From NCBI RefSeq assembly GCF_042665295.1, contig NZ_JBHTCO010000017.1, forward strand, positions 124,001 through 188,000: 64,000 bases of DNA. The letters run 5' to 3'. Shown in pieces: positions 44,064 to 53,405 of the stretch. Every line of letters begins with the position of its first letter. Within the stretch, counting starts at the first letter, position 1. Below the pieces are notes generated by a model. The model saw nothing but the letters and a program-made list of their open reading frames with translations. It searched no databases and was not told the DNA's origin. The translations under genes were made by a program, and so were the position numbers. Source of the DNA: Scopulibacillus_A cellulosilyticus (GTDB lineage Bacteria > Bacillota > Bacilli > Bacillales > Sporolactobacillaceae).

Positions 44064-45530
44064 ATGGTAAGGACTGGAACTCAATATTTAGAATCTATTA
44101 AAGACAAGCGAAATGTATTTATCGGCGGAAAAAAAGCAGATGATGTAACCACTCATCCTGCTTTTAAAGGGATCACTAGAACTATTGCCAATCTCTACGA
44201 TATTGCAGCAGATGAGAGTAACAATATGACCTATGAAACAGAAGATGGAACGATAGCAAATAAAATCTATATGATTCCAAAGAGCAGGGAAGATTTGCGG
44301 GATCGCAGGGAAGCGATTTCAAAGTGGTCTGAATCTACATTTGGCTTTGTTGGCAGATCCCCTGACCATGTTGCGGCATTTATGGCAGGGTTTGCAAGTT
44401 CACCGGAGGTTTTTGAACGCGGAAATCCAAAATTGAAAAATAACGCGCTGAACTTTTATAAATTCGCCAGAGATAATGACTTGTATTTATCCTATGTCAT
44501 CATTCCTCCGCAAATTGACCGCAGTAAAGCAGCTCATGAGTTAGAGGAAAAATTCCTGGCAACCGGTGTTTATGAAGAAAGACAGGATGGCATTGTGATT
44601 AGGGGTTCTCAAATGCTGGGGACAGGGGCAGCCGTATCTGATTATTTGCTTGTCAGTTGTATTACACCATTAAAGCCTGGCGATGAAACCTATGCGGTCT
44701 CTTTTGTTGTTCCAATGGATGCCCCGGGATTGAAACTGTATGCACGGCCAAGCTATGCAGCGGACAAACCAAGTACATATGATTACCCGCTGTCCACTCG
44801 TTTTGATGAAAGTGATGCTTTAGTCGTCTTTGATGATGTATTTATCCCTTGGGAGCGTGTTTTTATTTATAAAGACATTAAATTGGTACAGGCGCAATTC
44901 CATGAGACGCCGGCTCACCGGTTGGGGAACAGCCAGGCACAAACCCGTTTTGTCAGCAAGCTCAAATTTATCATTGGTTTGGCTAGAAAAATTGCAGCCG
45001 CTAACGGCATTGATAAAATTCCGGCTGTTGCAGAAAAATTAGGTGAATTGGCTTCACTGGCATCATCGGCTGAAGGAATGCTGCTCGCTTCAGAATATTA
45101 TTGTACGATTGATAAAAACGGTACAGCAGTTCCAAACTCACGCTTCTTATATGGGGCAATGGGTTTACAAAACACACTATATCCGCAAGTGATTCATATT
45201 TTCAGAGAACTTGTTGGCGGAGGTGTTCTGCAAGTGCCGTCTTCCTATAAAGAATTAATCAACCCTGAAACGAGAAATGACATGCAAAAGTATATTCGTT
45301 CGGCTACGGTTCAAGTAGAAGAAAAAGTACAGCTGTTTAAGCTTGCGTGGGATGTAATCGGCAGTGAATTTGCCGGCCGCCATCAACAATATGAAATGTT
45401 TTATGCGGGCGCGCCATTTGTTGCCAAAGGATTCTCATTCAGAAATTATGGATACGAGGAAGCGGTAGCATTAGCTGACAAATGCTTAGAAAGTTATGGT
45501 CTTCCAGAGGAAGCTTCCGTACAAAATTAA
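44064..45530 (+). CDS. 4-hydroxyphenylacetate 3-monooxygenase oxygenase subunit-type protein (HpaB family)
   Basis: 488 residues, ATG 44064 (or TTG three bases earlier) behind AGAGGGG. The HpaB/acyl-CoA-dehydrogenase-like fold is marked by GTQYLESIKDKRNVFIGGKK, GFVGRSPDHVAAFMAGF, FDDVFIPWERVFIYKD and FRELVGGGVLQVPSS. Members are FADH2-dependent hydroxylases of phenols and heterocycles. The flavin reductase partner is encoded 0.8 kb downstream after a cupin gene. The aromatic substrate is not evident. Imperfect cre-like TGAAAGCATTTACA lies at 44004-44017. Confidence 0.88.
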   Translation: MVRTGTQYLESIKDKRNVFIGGKKADDVTTHPAFKGITRTIANLYDIAADESNNMTYETEDGTIANKIYMIPKSREDLRDRREAISKWSESTFGFVGRSPDHVAAFMAGFASSPEVFERGNPKLKNNALNFYKFARDNDLYLSYVIIPPQIDRSKAAHELEEKFLATGVYEERQDGIVIRGSQMLGTGAAVSDYLLVSCITPLKPGDETYAVSFVVPMDAPGLKLYARPSYAADKPSTYDYPLSTRFDESDALVVFDDVFIPWERVFIYKDIKLVQAQFHETPAHRLGNSQAQTRFVSKLKFIIGLARKIAAANGIDKIPAVAEKLGELASLASSAEGMLLASEYYCTIDKNGTAVPNSRFLYGAMGLQNTLYPQVIHIFRELVGGGVLQVPSSYKELINPETRNDMQKYIRSATVQVEEKVQLFKLAWDVIGSEFAGRHQQYEMFYAGAPFVAKGFSFRNYGYEEAVALADKCLESYGLPEEASVQN

Positions 45531-45662
45531 CTGATTGACTATTGGAAATTGTCAGGTGATGGGGAGTCCTTCAAGTGAAAATAGGGTCCGTTCAGCTAGA
45601 AATAAAAAACTTGAATTAAACTGCCATACTAAAATTTTAAAAGATTCAGAGGAGGAAGTCAT

Positions 45663-46013
45663 ATGCCAAAAACAGAATTAGAATTTACTCATTACAGCAA
45701 TTTTGAAGCAGAGCCATTGAACGTAGAAGGCTTGTCACAACGGGTGATTGCGGAAGATCCAGATACAAAGGGAGTTGCAACGCGTATCCTTCAGTTTGAG
45801 CCGGGCACTGATACATCGCCGAATGGCGTTCAAATTCATGATTTTTGGGAAGAGCTAATTATTATTGAAGGTTCAATTATTGATTTGGAATTAAACGAAG
45901 AATTTAAAGCGGGAGATGTTGCAACTCGTCCTCCTGGAATGAAGCACGGTCCATGGAAGTCTCCAAATGGCTGCAAGATTTTTGAATGCCGCTATTACGC
46001 TAAAGGGCAATAA
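45663..46013 (+). CDS. Cupin-domain protein
   Basis: 116 residues, ATG behind GAGGAGG. Single cupin barrel: ATRILQFEPGTDTS, the metal-ligand region IHDFWEELIIIEGSIID and a second motif FKAGDVATRPPGMKHGPWKSPNGC. ChrR/acetylacetone-dioxygenase-like small cupins of this kind often join aromatic degradation clusters as dioxygenases or isomerases. It sits between hpaB- and hpaC-like genes, so a role in the same pathway is inferred. Confidence 0.75.
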   Translation: MPKTELEFTHYSNFEAEPLNVEGLSQRVIAEDPDTKGVATRILQFEPGTDTSPNGVQIHDFWEELIIIEGSIIDLELNEEFKAGDVATRPPGMKHGPWKSPNGCKIFECRYYAKGQ

Positions 46014-46334
46014 AACAAGACATTCATCAGGAAAAACAAGCGGATAAGTATATATTTTGTGAATGGTTCGCTGCCCATTACACTTAACTGCTTTTGCAGC
46101 GTTTTATGTATACCCAATACAGAATTCATTATAAGAAAAGATAGCCTGAGAAAATAAAATAGCCAATAAAATATGTTATGGGATATTCTCCCCGACTAAA
46201 AATCTATGAAAAAGAAGATGTAATCGGCAGTCCAATAATGGAATGGCTCATGTAAGGTAAATATTTGTCCAATTCATTACCTTTTAGAGTCATTTCCTAA
46301 TGGATTGCTTACTTTTTAAGGAGGTCATTAGCGA
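46014..46334. other. Intergenic region with nothing identified
   Basis: 321 bp between the cupin and flavin reductase genes; no frame, hairpin with T-run or known motif stands out apart from the ribosome site AAGGAGG before the reductase. Confidence 0.5.
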
Positions 46335-46817
46335 ATGGATGATAGAACGTTTAGAAACGCAATGGGAAAATTCGCGACTGGAGTAAATGTTATTACAACC
46401 TTAGCAGACGGTGAAGCACATGGAATGACAGCAAATGCTTTTATGTCGGTTTCGCTCAATCCGAGATTAGTTTTAATATCTATTAGTGAAAAAGCTAGAA
46501 TGCTTGATAAAATCAATACTTCCGGAAAATTTGCTGTCAATATATTGTCAGATGCTCAAAAGGAATATTCCATGCATTTCGCCGGACAGATGAAAGAAAC
46601 ACACACAGTAGAGTTCGATTGGATGGATGGCGTACCGGTAATAAAAAATGCTTTGGCTAATATAGTTTGCAACGTACAAAGTAAACAAATTGCCGGAGAC
46701 CATACTTTATTTATCGGAGAAGTGAAGGATATCAATTTTGGCGAAGGTAAGCCACTCACCTTTTATGAAGGTAAATATGGTGAAATTGTCGAAAAAGAAA
46801 TTAGGCAGGAAATCTAA
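46335..46817 (+). CDS. Flavin reductase, HpaC type
   Basis: 160 residues, ATG behind AAGGAGG. Flavin-reductase-like split barrel: FRNAMGKFATGVNVITTLADGEAHGMTANAFMSVSLNPRLVLISISEKARM and FIGEVKDINFGEGKPLTFYEGKYG. It supplies reduced flavin to the HpaB-type oxygenase using NAD(P)H. Confidence 0.9.
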   Translation: MDDRTFRNAMGKFATGVNVITTLADGEAHGMTANAFMSVSLNPRLVLISISEKARMLDKINTSGKFAVNILSDAQKEYSMHFAGQMKETHTVEFDWMDGVPVIKNALANIVCNVQSKQIAGDHTLFIGEVKDINFGEGKPLTFYEGKYGEIVEKEIRQEI

Positions 46818-46883
46818 AAATTCGTATTTGTAAGTTTGCCGGACAGTCTACTTGTTATAAATCTTATGATAGGAGGAGTTCGA

Positions 46884-48342
46884 TTGGAAAAATTAAACCA
46901 AAAAGGGAAAATGAATTCAAAAGAGCTTTGGAATTGGACAGCAGTGGAGCTTGCTCATGGCATTAAAACTAGGTTGATCTCATCGCGTGAGGCGGTCTTA
47001 AGTTCGTTAAACCGCATTCAAGAAGTCAATCCGCACATAAACGCTTTAGTAGATGTATCAGCAAAGGAAGCATTAGCGGCAGCGGATGAGGCTGATCGAA
47101 AAGCAGCTGAAGGTAATCCCCTTGGACCCCTGCACGGTGTGCCTGTTTCGATTAAGGTCAACATCGACCAAAAGGGACATGCGACAACAAACGGTCTGGT
47201 GGACTTACGAGATAACATTGCTTCGAAAGATAACCCGGTGGTTGCAAATTTAAGGAAGGGCGGAGCTGTATTTGTAGGCCGCAGCAATACACCGGCTTTT
47301 TCTTTCAGATGGTTTACAGACAATGATTGTCATGGTAAAACGCTTAATCCATGGCATGCGGAAAAAACACCAGGAGGATCCAGCGGAGGAGCTGCTGCCT
47401 CGGTTGCGACCGGCATGGTACCTATTGCTCATGGTAATGATATAGGCGGTTCGATTCGTTATCCAGCGTATGCCTGCGGTGTTGCAGGACTTAGGCCAAC
47501 TGTTGGCCGAATCCCAAGTTGGAATGATTCTGATCAACAAGACAAGCCCCTTTCGAACCAATTAATGTCTGTACAAGGCCCGTTAGCACGCACCATATCC
47601 GATCTTCGGTTGGCATTTGACAGCATGATTGGTTTTGATCCCCGCGATCCAGTCTCTATGCCGGCCCCTTTAAAGGAAGAGCCCTTAAAGCGGCCAATCC
47701 GCGTCGGGCTTTTGCGTGATGTTGGCGTTGCCAGACCAAATGAAGCTGTAAACAAGGCTTTGGATGAAGCAGCCGTAAGATTGCGTTCAGCGGGCTATAT
47801 TGTTGAAGAGGGTTGAACTTCCCCTATTCGCTGAAGCGTACCGACTTTGGCTTTTACTTTGTTTGGGGGATTTCCGGCAAAAGATGCCTCTTGTGGAGCA
47901 ATCAGGGGATCAAGGAATTATAAAAGCCTTAAATCATTACTCCGCCATTTCTGAAGTGTGGTGGGGGCCGAACCCGGACCTTAAGGACTATATGAAAGGT
48001 TATGCGCGCCGCGGGACGCTTATTGGTCAGCTTCAACAGTTTTTAGAAGACTGTCCATTAATCTTACTCCCGGTTTCATCCGAGCAGGCCTTTGATCAGG
48101 ATGCGGATATTGCCAGTATCGAGAGCATGCGGCATGTTGTATCTGCACAGTGGCCGATGACATCGATTCCGACACTTGGCTTTCCGGCAATTTCTGTTCC
48201 AACATCCGTTGCGGAAGGACTTCCTGTTGGCGTTCAGATTCTTGGCAGGAAGTTTCGTGAAGATACATTGTTTGAAGCAGCGGAAATTATTGAGGCGCAT
48301 AACGATATAGTTACACCAATAGATCCAAACTGGAATTCTTAA
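46884..48342 (+). pseudogene. Amidase signature family protein, frameshifted
   Basis: TTG 46884 behind TAGGAGGA begins MEKLNQKGKMNSKELWNWTAVELAHGIK. Amidase-signature triad: Lys in GVPVSIKVN, cis-Ser and Ser in GGSSGGAAASVATGMVPIAHGNDIGGSIRYPA. The frame breaks after GYIVEE: a GGG at 47810-47812 has one extra G, and reading on in the other frame gives VELPLFAEAYRLWLLL through to the stop at 48342. The full protein would be about 485 residues. The catalytic residues precede the break but the C-terminal third is lost. Real mutation or homopolymer sequencing error; deserves resequencing. In the cluster it would hydrolyse an amide before ring oxidation. Confidence 0.87.
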
Positions 48343-48487
48343 GAAGTTATTTTCTGATTAGCATCCAGAAACAGAGGTTTTTTGGCCATTTAAAATTAAA
48401 TAAATCTTCAACAGAAAATAATTGATTTATCAAATTTAGAAGGCTGAAGAAAAAAGACTGAGAAAAATAAAGAGGGTGATTAATCCT

Positions 48488-49822
48488 ATGGATGAAAGTG
48501 CCAAGCTGCAGCGCTCGCTTACTTTAATGTCAGTTGTACTTTTTGGATTTTCGTTTATGGCACTCGGTACTGTTTTTAGTACCTATGGCGTTGCTGCTGA
48601 AATGTCACACGGCATGGTTGCGGGCTCTTATGTTATTGCCTTATGTGTCATGCTTTTTACAGCCTATAGTTATGGACAAATGGCAAAAGAATTTCCTTAT
48701 TCGGGTTCCGCTTATACATTTGCTCAAAAATCGATCAACCCATATATTGGATTTTTAGTTGGTTGGTCAATATTGTTAGACTACTTATTTATTCCTATGG
48801 TCAATTATTTGCTCTTTGGTATATTTTTCTCGGCTGCATTTCCGGCTATCCCCAGTTATGTTTGGATCCTATTCATGTTGATACTTGTAACGGGTGTTAA
48901 TGTTTTAGGGATAAAATTAGCTAATGCTGCAAATATCATTTTGACAGTTTTAATTATTTGCTTCATTGTCATTTTTTGTGTTTTATCAATTCAGTCAATT
49001 ATGCATGGTACAGGGACGGGGTTACTTTTTACAAGCAAGCCTTTTTATAATCCAAATGAACATTTTTCTTTTCTAATAGCTGGTGCCTCATTACTCTGCT
49101 TTTCGTTCCTGGGTTTTGATTCAGTGACGACATTTTCTGAAGAAATCGTCAATCCAACAAAGAATATTCCAAGAGCTGTTTTTATCATAACTCTAGTTGG
49201 GGGATTAATATTTATTGTTGTCTCTTATATATGTCAAAATGTATGGCCGGACTACCAAGCGTTTAAAGATCCAGATTCCGCTTCAGCCGAGATCATCAAA
49301 TTAGTGGGAGGGAATTTTCTTACCGGGGCATTCCTTGTTATTTACGGTGTTGGTGTTTTTGGCTCAGCCATGGCTTCTCAAGCAAGTGCAGCAAGGGTTT
49401 TATTCGCAATGGGCCGAGACGGGCAATTGCCAAAAAGATTGTTTGGACATTTGAATAAAAAATTTCAGACACCTGTGAATAACATTTTGATTATCAGCCT
49501 ATTTTCCTTATTAGCATTAGTATTAAGCTTAAGCTTAGTCGCTTCATTTATTAACTTCGGGGCCTTTCTTGCTTTCACATTTGTGAATATTTCTGTTATT
49601 GCTCATTACTTTTTCCGAAGAAAGAAGCGATCATTCAAGGGCACGGTATTATATTTTCTTTTACCATTGGCTGGTGCTGTACTGGATATTTGGCTGCTTT
49701 TAAACCTGGATATTCATTCGAAAATTCTCGGCAGTATATGGTTAGGAGCGGGTATTGTCTACTTAGTTTTTCTTACTAAAGGATTCAAAAGGCGGCCGCC
49801 TGAAATAAAAGTAACGGTTTAA
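48488..49822 (+). CDS. APC-family permease
   Basis: 444 residues from ATG 48488, nine bases after AGAGGGTG. Twelve hydrophobic helices; EFPYSGSAYTFAQKSINPYIGFLVGWSILLDYLF and FSFLGFDSVTTFSEEIVNPTKNIPRAVF are APC-superfamily landmarks, similar to PuuP/YcaM-type transporters. It lies between the amidase and the amidohydrolase, so it likely imports an amino acid or amide substrate for this cluster. Confidence 0.85.
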   Translation: MDESAKLQRSLTLMSVVLFGFSFMALGTVFSTYGVAAEMSHGMVAGSYVIALCVMLFTAYSYGQMAKEFPYSGSAYTFAQKSINPYIGFLVGWSILLDYLFIPMVNYLLFGIFFSAAFPAIPSYVWILFMLILVTGVNVLGIKLANAANIILTVLIICFIVIFCVLSIQSIMHGTGTGLLFTSKPFYNPNEHFSFLIAGASLLCFSFLGFDSVTTFSEEIVNPTKNIPRAVFIITLVGGLIFIVVSYICQNVWPDYQAFKDPDSASAEIIKLVGGNFLTGAFLVIYGVGVFGSAMASQASAARVLFAMGRDGQLPKRLFGHLNKKFQTPVNNILIISLFSLLALVLSLSLVASFINFGAFLAFTFVNISVIAHYFFRRKKRSFKGTVLYFLLPLAGAVLDIWLLLNLDIHSKILGSIWLGAGIVYLVFLTKGFKRRPPEIKVTV

Positions 49823-49862
49823 TAGTCTGATTACTTAAAATAATATGTAAAGGAGTCATTAT

Positions 49863-51497
49863 ATGATTAAAGCTGATATTATTCTATCAAGTAATGTCGT
49901 ATTTACAGGCCTTGAAGACAAGCCCCAACCAGCAGCAATAGCTGTTAAAGGTAATAAAATCATTGCTGCAGGTTCTAAAGATGAAATAAAAGATTTTATT
50001 GGTGATGAAACAAAAGTTTACAATTTTAATGATAAGCTGATAATGGCTGGATTTCACGATGCGCATCTCCATCTTTTACAAGGGAGTTTATTTAAAGACT
50101 TTTGTGTTGATTTATCCGAAGCACGTTCCGGTGAACAAGCAGCTGGAATGGTAAAACAGTTTGCTGATGATAGACCGGATGAAGAATGGGTCATCGGAAC
50201 AGGCTGGGACAGCAATAATTGGATAAACAAGGATTTCCCGGATCGCTCTATACTGGATCAAGTGATTTGTGATCGTCCTGTGCTGTTGATCCATGCTGAA
50301 TGTCATTATGCATGGGTGAATACCAAAGCTTTAGAAATAGCAAATATTAATTCTGAAACAAAAAATCCGCCATATGGCACCATACTTAAAGATGAGGATG
50401 GAAATCCCACAGGCATTTTAATTGAAACAGCTATTTCATTGGCGGGGGATATAGCATTTAACCTGTCAAAGAAAAGGCAATATGAACTTTTGGAAGGTTT
50501 CCTTCAATATTCCTCCAGCCTTGGGGTTACTTCAGTTAATGATTTGTATGGGAGCCGCGCTAATGAAAAGTTGACAAACTATGATTTGTTTAAGGAATTC
50601 GATGATGAAGACAGATTGACTGCCCGAGTTCATATTTATCCTGCCATGAATGGAGATATTGATAGAGTAAAACAATTAAGAGAGAATTATAATTCGGAAA
50701 AGTTCAGGGTTGCGGGATTAAAACAATTTATTGACGGTGTTGTCACGGGCCATACCGCTTATATGCTTGACCCTTATTTGGATAAGCCGGAAACAAAGGG
50801 TCAAACAGCCTTTCAGCCGGAAACAATTAAAAAGTGGGTCATTGAAGCTGATAAAGAAGGTTTTCAAATTCGCTTCCATGCCATTGGCGATGGTGCCGTT
50901 CGTCTTGGGTTAGATGTCTTTGAAGAGTCCCAAAAAGTAAACGGCGAAAGGGATTCCAGACATTGCCTTGAACATGTTGAAGTGATTCATCCGGATGATA
51001 TTCCGAGATTTAAAGAACTGGGCGTTATTGCTTCAATACAGCCTTCTCATATAGCTCTTATGCCGCGAGAAAGTCATACTTTACGTACAGAGAAGGAAAA
51101 GCATCCTTATTTATATACGTGTAACGCTTTAAAATCAGCAGGAGCTCAGATAGCATTCGGTTCAGATTTTCCTGTTGCTTCGTTGAACCCAATGGTCGGC
51201 ATCTACCATGCCGTTACAAGAGCAGATTATAACAATGAAGCGTGGAATAAACAGGAGCAAGTATCTTTAGCTGATGCATTAAAGGCATATACCTTAGGAG
51301 CGGCGTACAGTGTATTTAGGGAAAATGAATTGGGAACGTTGGAAGAAGGGAAGCTCGCAGATATTGTTGTGTTGGACCGAAATATTTTTGTGACGCCTGT
51401 CGAGGAGTTACTGGAAACAAAGGTAGAAATGACTATTATGGATGGCAGAATTGTCGCTGGTCACCAAGAACCGGAAACCGCCGGCTCTATTCAATAA
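49863..51497 (+). CDS. YtcJ-like metal-dependent amidohydrolase
   Basis: 544 residues, ATG behind AAAGGAG. Amidohydrolase superfamily (YtcJ/NfdA type): the HxH motif in MAGFHDAHLHLLQGS, GWDSNNW, the metal-binding His residues in RFHAIGDGAVRLGLD and LEHVEVIHPDDIPRF, and catalytic Asp in IAFGSDFPVASLNPMVGIYHAVTR. Exocytoplasmic signals are absent, so cytosolic. Substrate unknown; members deformylate or hydrolyse N-substituted amino compounds. A terminator follows at 51555-51593. Confidence 0.87.
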   Translation: MIKADIILSSNVVFTGLEDKPQPAAIAVKGNKIIAAGSKDEIKDFIGDETKVYNFNDKLIMAGFHDAHLHLLQGSLFKDFCVDLSEARSGEQAAGMVKQFADDRPDEEWVIGTGWDSNNWINKDFPDRSILDQVICDRPVLLIHAECHYAWVNTKALEIANINSETKNPPYGTILKDEDGNPTGILIETAISLAGDIAFNLSKKRQYELLEGFLQYSSSLGVTSVNDLYGSRANEKLTNYDLFKEFDDEDRLTARVHIYPAMNGDIDRVKQLRENYNSEKFRVAGLKQFIDGVVTGHTAYMLDPYLDKPETKGQTAFQPETIKKWVIEADKEGFQIRFHAIGDGAVRLGLDVFEESQKVNGERDSRHCLEHVEVIHPDDIPRFKELGVIASIQPSHIALMPRESHTLRTEKEKHPYLYTCNALKSAGAQIAFGSDFPVASLNPMVGIYHAVTRADYNNEAWNKQEQVSLADALKAYTLGAAYSVFRENELGTLEEGKLADIVVLDRNIFVTPVEELLETKVEMTIMDGRIVAGHQEPETAGSIQ

Positions 51498-51552
51498 TCT
51501 TTATTGAAAAGGTTTTGGTTGCCCAATTTGCTTAAGTAATAGATCAAAACGA

Positions 51553-51593
51553 AAAGGGGCAGTGCTGGTGCTGATGCCTGCGCTGCCCTTTTT
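51553..51593 (+). terminator. Terminator after the amidohydrolase
   Basis: Stem GGGGCAGTGC / (T)GCGCTGCCC with a loop of about 13 nt followed by TTTTT. Confidence 0.8.
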
Positions 51594-51630
51594 CAGGATT
51601 AACTATAATTTTAGCTGCAAGGGAGCTGTC

Positions 51631-52905
51631 TTATTGGTGAAGCAGCCCACTTTTCGGACAGTCTCTTTGTGTGCTATTTTTTGTATCAGCCAAATACATT
51701 AGCATGTGGAGCTTTTCGTCTTTTACATGATAGTCAAAAAAAGATCCCGGATCTGTGCAGTGACCGATATTTTCACTTTGGGTCATTTGAAACCCGTTGA
51801 CTGATAAATTTTCTTCTAAGTATTTTGGATATAATCTGGATTCGTGTGAATTTGGATATAAGGCTGAAATGTTTTTCAAGGATTTGGCAGAGCTATCATA
51901 ATAGGCGTACCCGCCGACAATTGTTGAACGGCTATGGAAATAGTTTTTTAGAACATGAATTGGGAACCGCGGATTAAGAATTGAAAAGTCAGTTATTGTC
52001 AGACTATCTATAAAAACATCGATACTTTGCGGTTTCAATGGCAGATTTAAATCAGAATTCAAAATATAAAGGACGTTTAGCTTTGGATTCATACGGTCAA
52101 TTCTTTTTCTGATTTTTTTGAGCATCGCAAGCGAATAGCCGCTGAATACATAGAATGCGCTCGTTTCAAGAACATCAATAAATTTTGGCAGTGACACAAA
52201 AGCGTCAACGTTTGTTTCCACGATTAATTTATTTTTCAAATCTATATTTTGCAGAACTTTTTGAAACCAAAAATTACTTTTTTCATATAAGTTAATCATT
52301 TTGGGATTGATCTCTTTTATCGTTTCTTTATCATAAAAATAAGACGGATAAGGAGACTTCTCGTACAAATTAGCGGTAATGATAATGCCTTCCTCGATAG
52401 TTGCCTCGTATCCGCAAGTACAAGTTAAACTTCCCGTTTGAATATAGACATTTTTAATCGTTACATCTTTTATTTCAAGTGGAATACGGCATTTAGGACA
52501 ATATAGCAGATTTACATAGGAAAGCGGGATCCCTGTAAAATCCTCTTCTTTGGAGGAAGGCGAGCTGGTTTGAACTGCTTTTTCAATTAATTGGATTGCC
52601 TTTGATATGTCTTCTTTTTTCTTGGTCAGCTGGTTCTTTTTATTAATTAGTAGGTTGTTAAGGTAATCGATATCCTCATGATCCGAGAAGTTTGTAATAC
52701 GCTTGTACGATAAAATTTGTTGAATTTCTTGCAGTGAAAAATGAAATTTTTTCAGCTTAATAATAAAAGCCATGTCGTCGACACACGATTGGTTCATTTG
52801 ATACTGGGTGTTTTTTTTGTCGGGTATTAATAATCCAAGATCAATGTAATAACGAACGGTATCGGTTGTAACTTGATAAAGCTTTGCAAATGCACCTATT
52901 TTCAT
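51631..52905 (-). CDS. MerR-family regulator fused to zinc-ribbon and methyltransferase-like domains
   Basis: 424 residues. The N-terminal MerR winged helix is clear: MKIGAFAKLYQVTTDTVRYYIDLGLLIPDKKNTQYQM, followed by the dimerisation coiled coil to about residue 115. Next comes a Trm112-like zinc ribbon (YCPKCRIPLEIKDV ... LTCTCGYEATIEEGII). The rest (about 190-400) has the order of a SAM-dependent methyltransferase (LKNKLIVETNVDAF, SAFYVFSGYSLAMLKKI, VLYILNSDLNLPLKPQSIDVFIDSLTITDF), though the glycine-rich SAM loop is degenerate. It may be a sensor rather than an enzyme. It is convergent with the amidohydrolase. A cre-like TGAAAGCGAATTCA lies 38 bp upstream. Confidence 0.8.
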   Translation of the reverse strand: MKIGAFAKLYQVTTDTVRYYIDLGLLIPDKKNTQYQMNQSCVDDMAFIIKLKKFHFSLQEIQQILSYKRITNFSDHEDIDYLNNLLINKKNQLTKKKEDISKAIQLIEKAVQTSSPSSKEEDFTGIPLSYVNLLYCPKCRIPLEIKDVTIKNVYIQTGSLTCTCGYEATIEEGIIITANLYEKSPYPSYFYDKETIKEINPKMINLYEKSNFWFQKVLQNIDLKNKLIVETNVDAFVSLPKFIDVLETSAFYVFSGYSLAMLKKIRKRIDRMNPKLNVLYILNSDLNLPLKPQSIDVFIDSLTITDFSILNPRFPIHVLKNYFHSRSTIVGGYAYYDSSAKSLKNISALYPNSHESRLYPKYLEENLSVNGFQMTQSENIGHCTDPGSFFDYHVKDEKLHMLMYLADTKNSTQRDCPKSGLLHQ

Positions 52906-52922
52906 AGTTCCCCCCGATAAAA

Positions 52923-53105
52923 AAGTGGAGTTATTCTTTTTATGAAAGCGAATTCAAAAATTTATTAAATGGGAATTGACTTGGCAGAAAATCCAAATCA
53001 TATAAGGGCTTACGAAGTATGAATATTCTTGCCAATATTATAACATACGTGTTACATAAGGAGAAGAACAAGCTGTAGATAAGGATGGAACGAGTGGATA
53101 CTCTT
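52923..53105 (+). repeat. Intergenic dispersed repeat C, copy 2
   Basis: Second copy of the 43719-43905 repeat, in the same orientation, starting 18 bp upstream of the MerR-fusion start codon. The remainder of 53106-53340 holds nothing I recognise. Confidence 0.6.
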
Positions 53106-53345
53106 ACTGTGGAGAGAGACTGCAAACAGCAATGAAAAAGGGAAGAGCTGCTTGAAATCCTTTATACGTTATGGAATAACTGTTTTTATAATAAGTTAAA
53201 CTGTATTTTATAATATTTGTTTAAAGAAATCAAAAGGTTTTCATTTAAGAATCTTGAATAGATTTTTAAAGTGTTACTTTACTTTTTAAGCTCAACATGG
53301 AATGAAACGACAGCTGTTTTATAAAAGAAAAATTTTTATAAAAAC

Positions 53346-53376
53346 CGTAACGTTTCCACTCGCTTTTTCGTTTTTA
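53346..53376 (+). promoter_or_regulatory. ECF-type promoter candidate
   Basis: CGTAACGTTT (53346-53355) and CGTTTTTA (53369-53376) separated by a spacing usual for ECF sigma promoters with an AAC -35 motif. It suggests that the sigma gene directs its own transcription. Confidence 0.45.
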
Positions 53377-53405
53377 TAGATAACCGAGTAAAAAGGAGGG
53401 GCATC

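Noticed and set aside
52943..52956. Cre-like TGAAAGCGAATTCA before the MerR-fusion gene as a firm CcpA site
   Set aside because: It fits one consensus version but lies in repeat C, whose other copy has a non-cre variant at the same place; left as a remark only.
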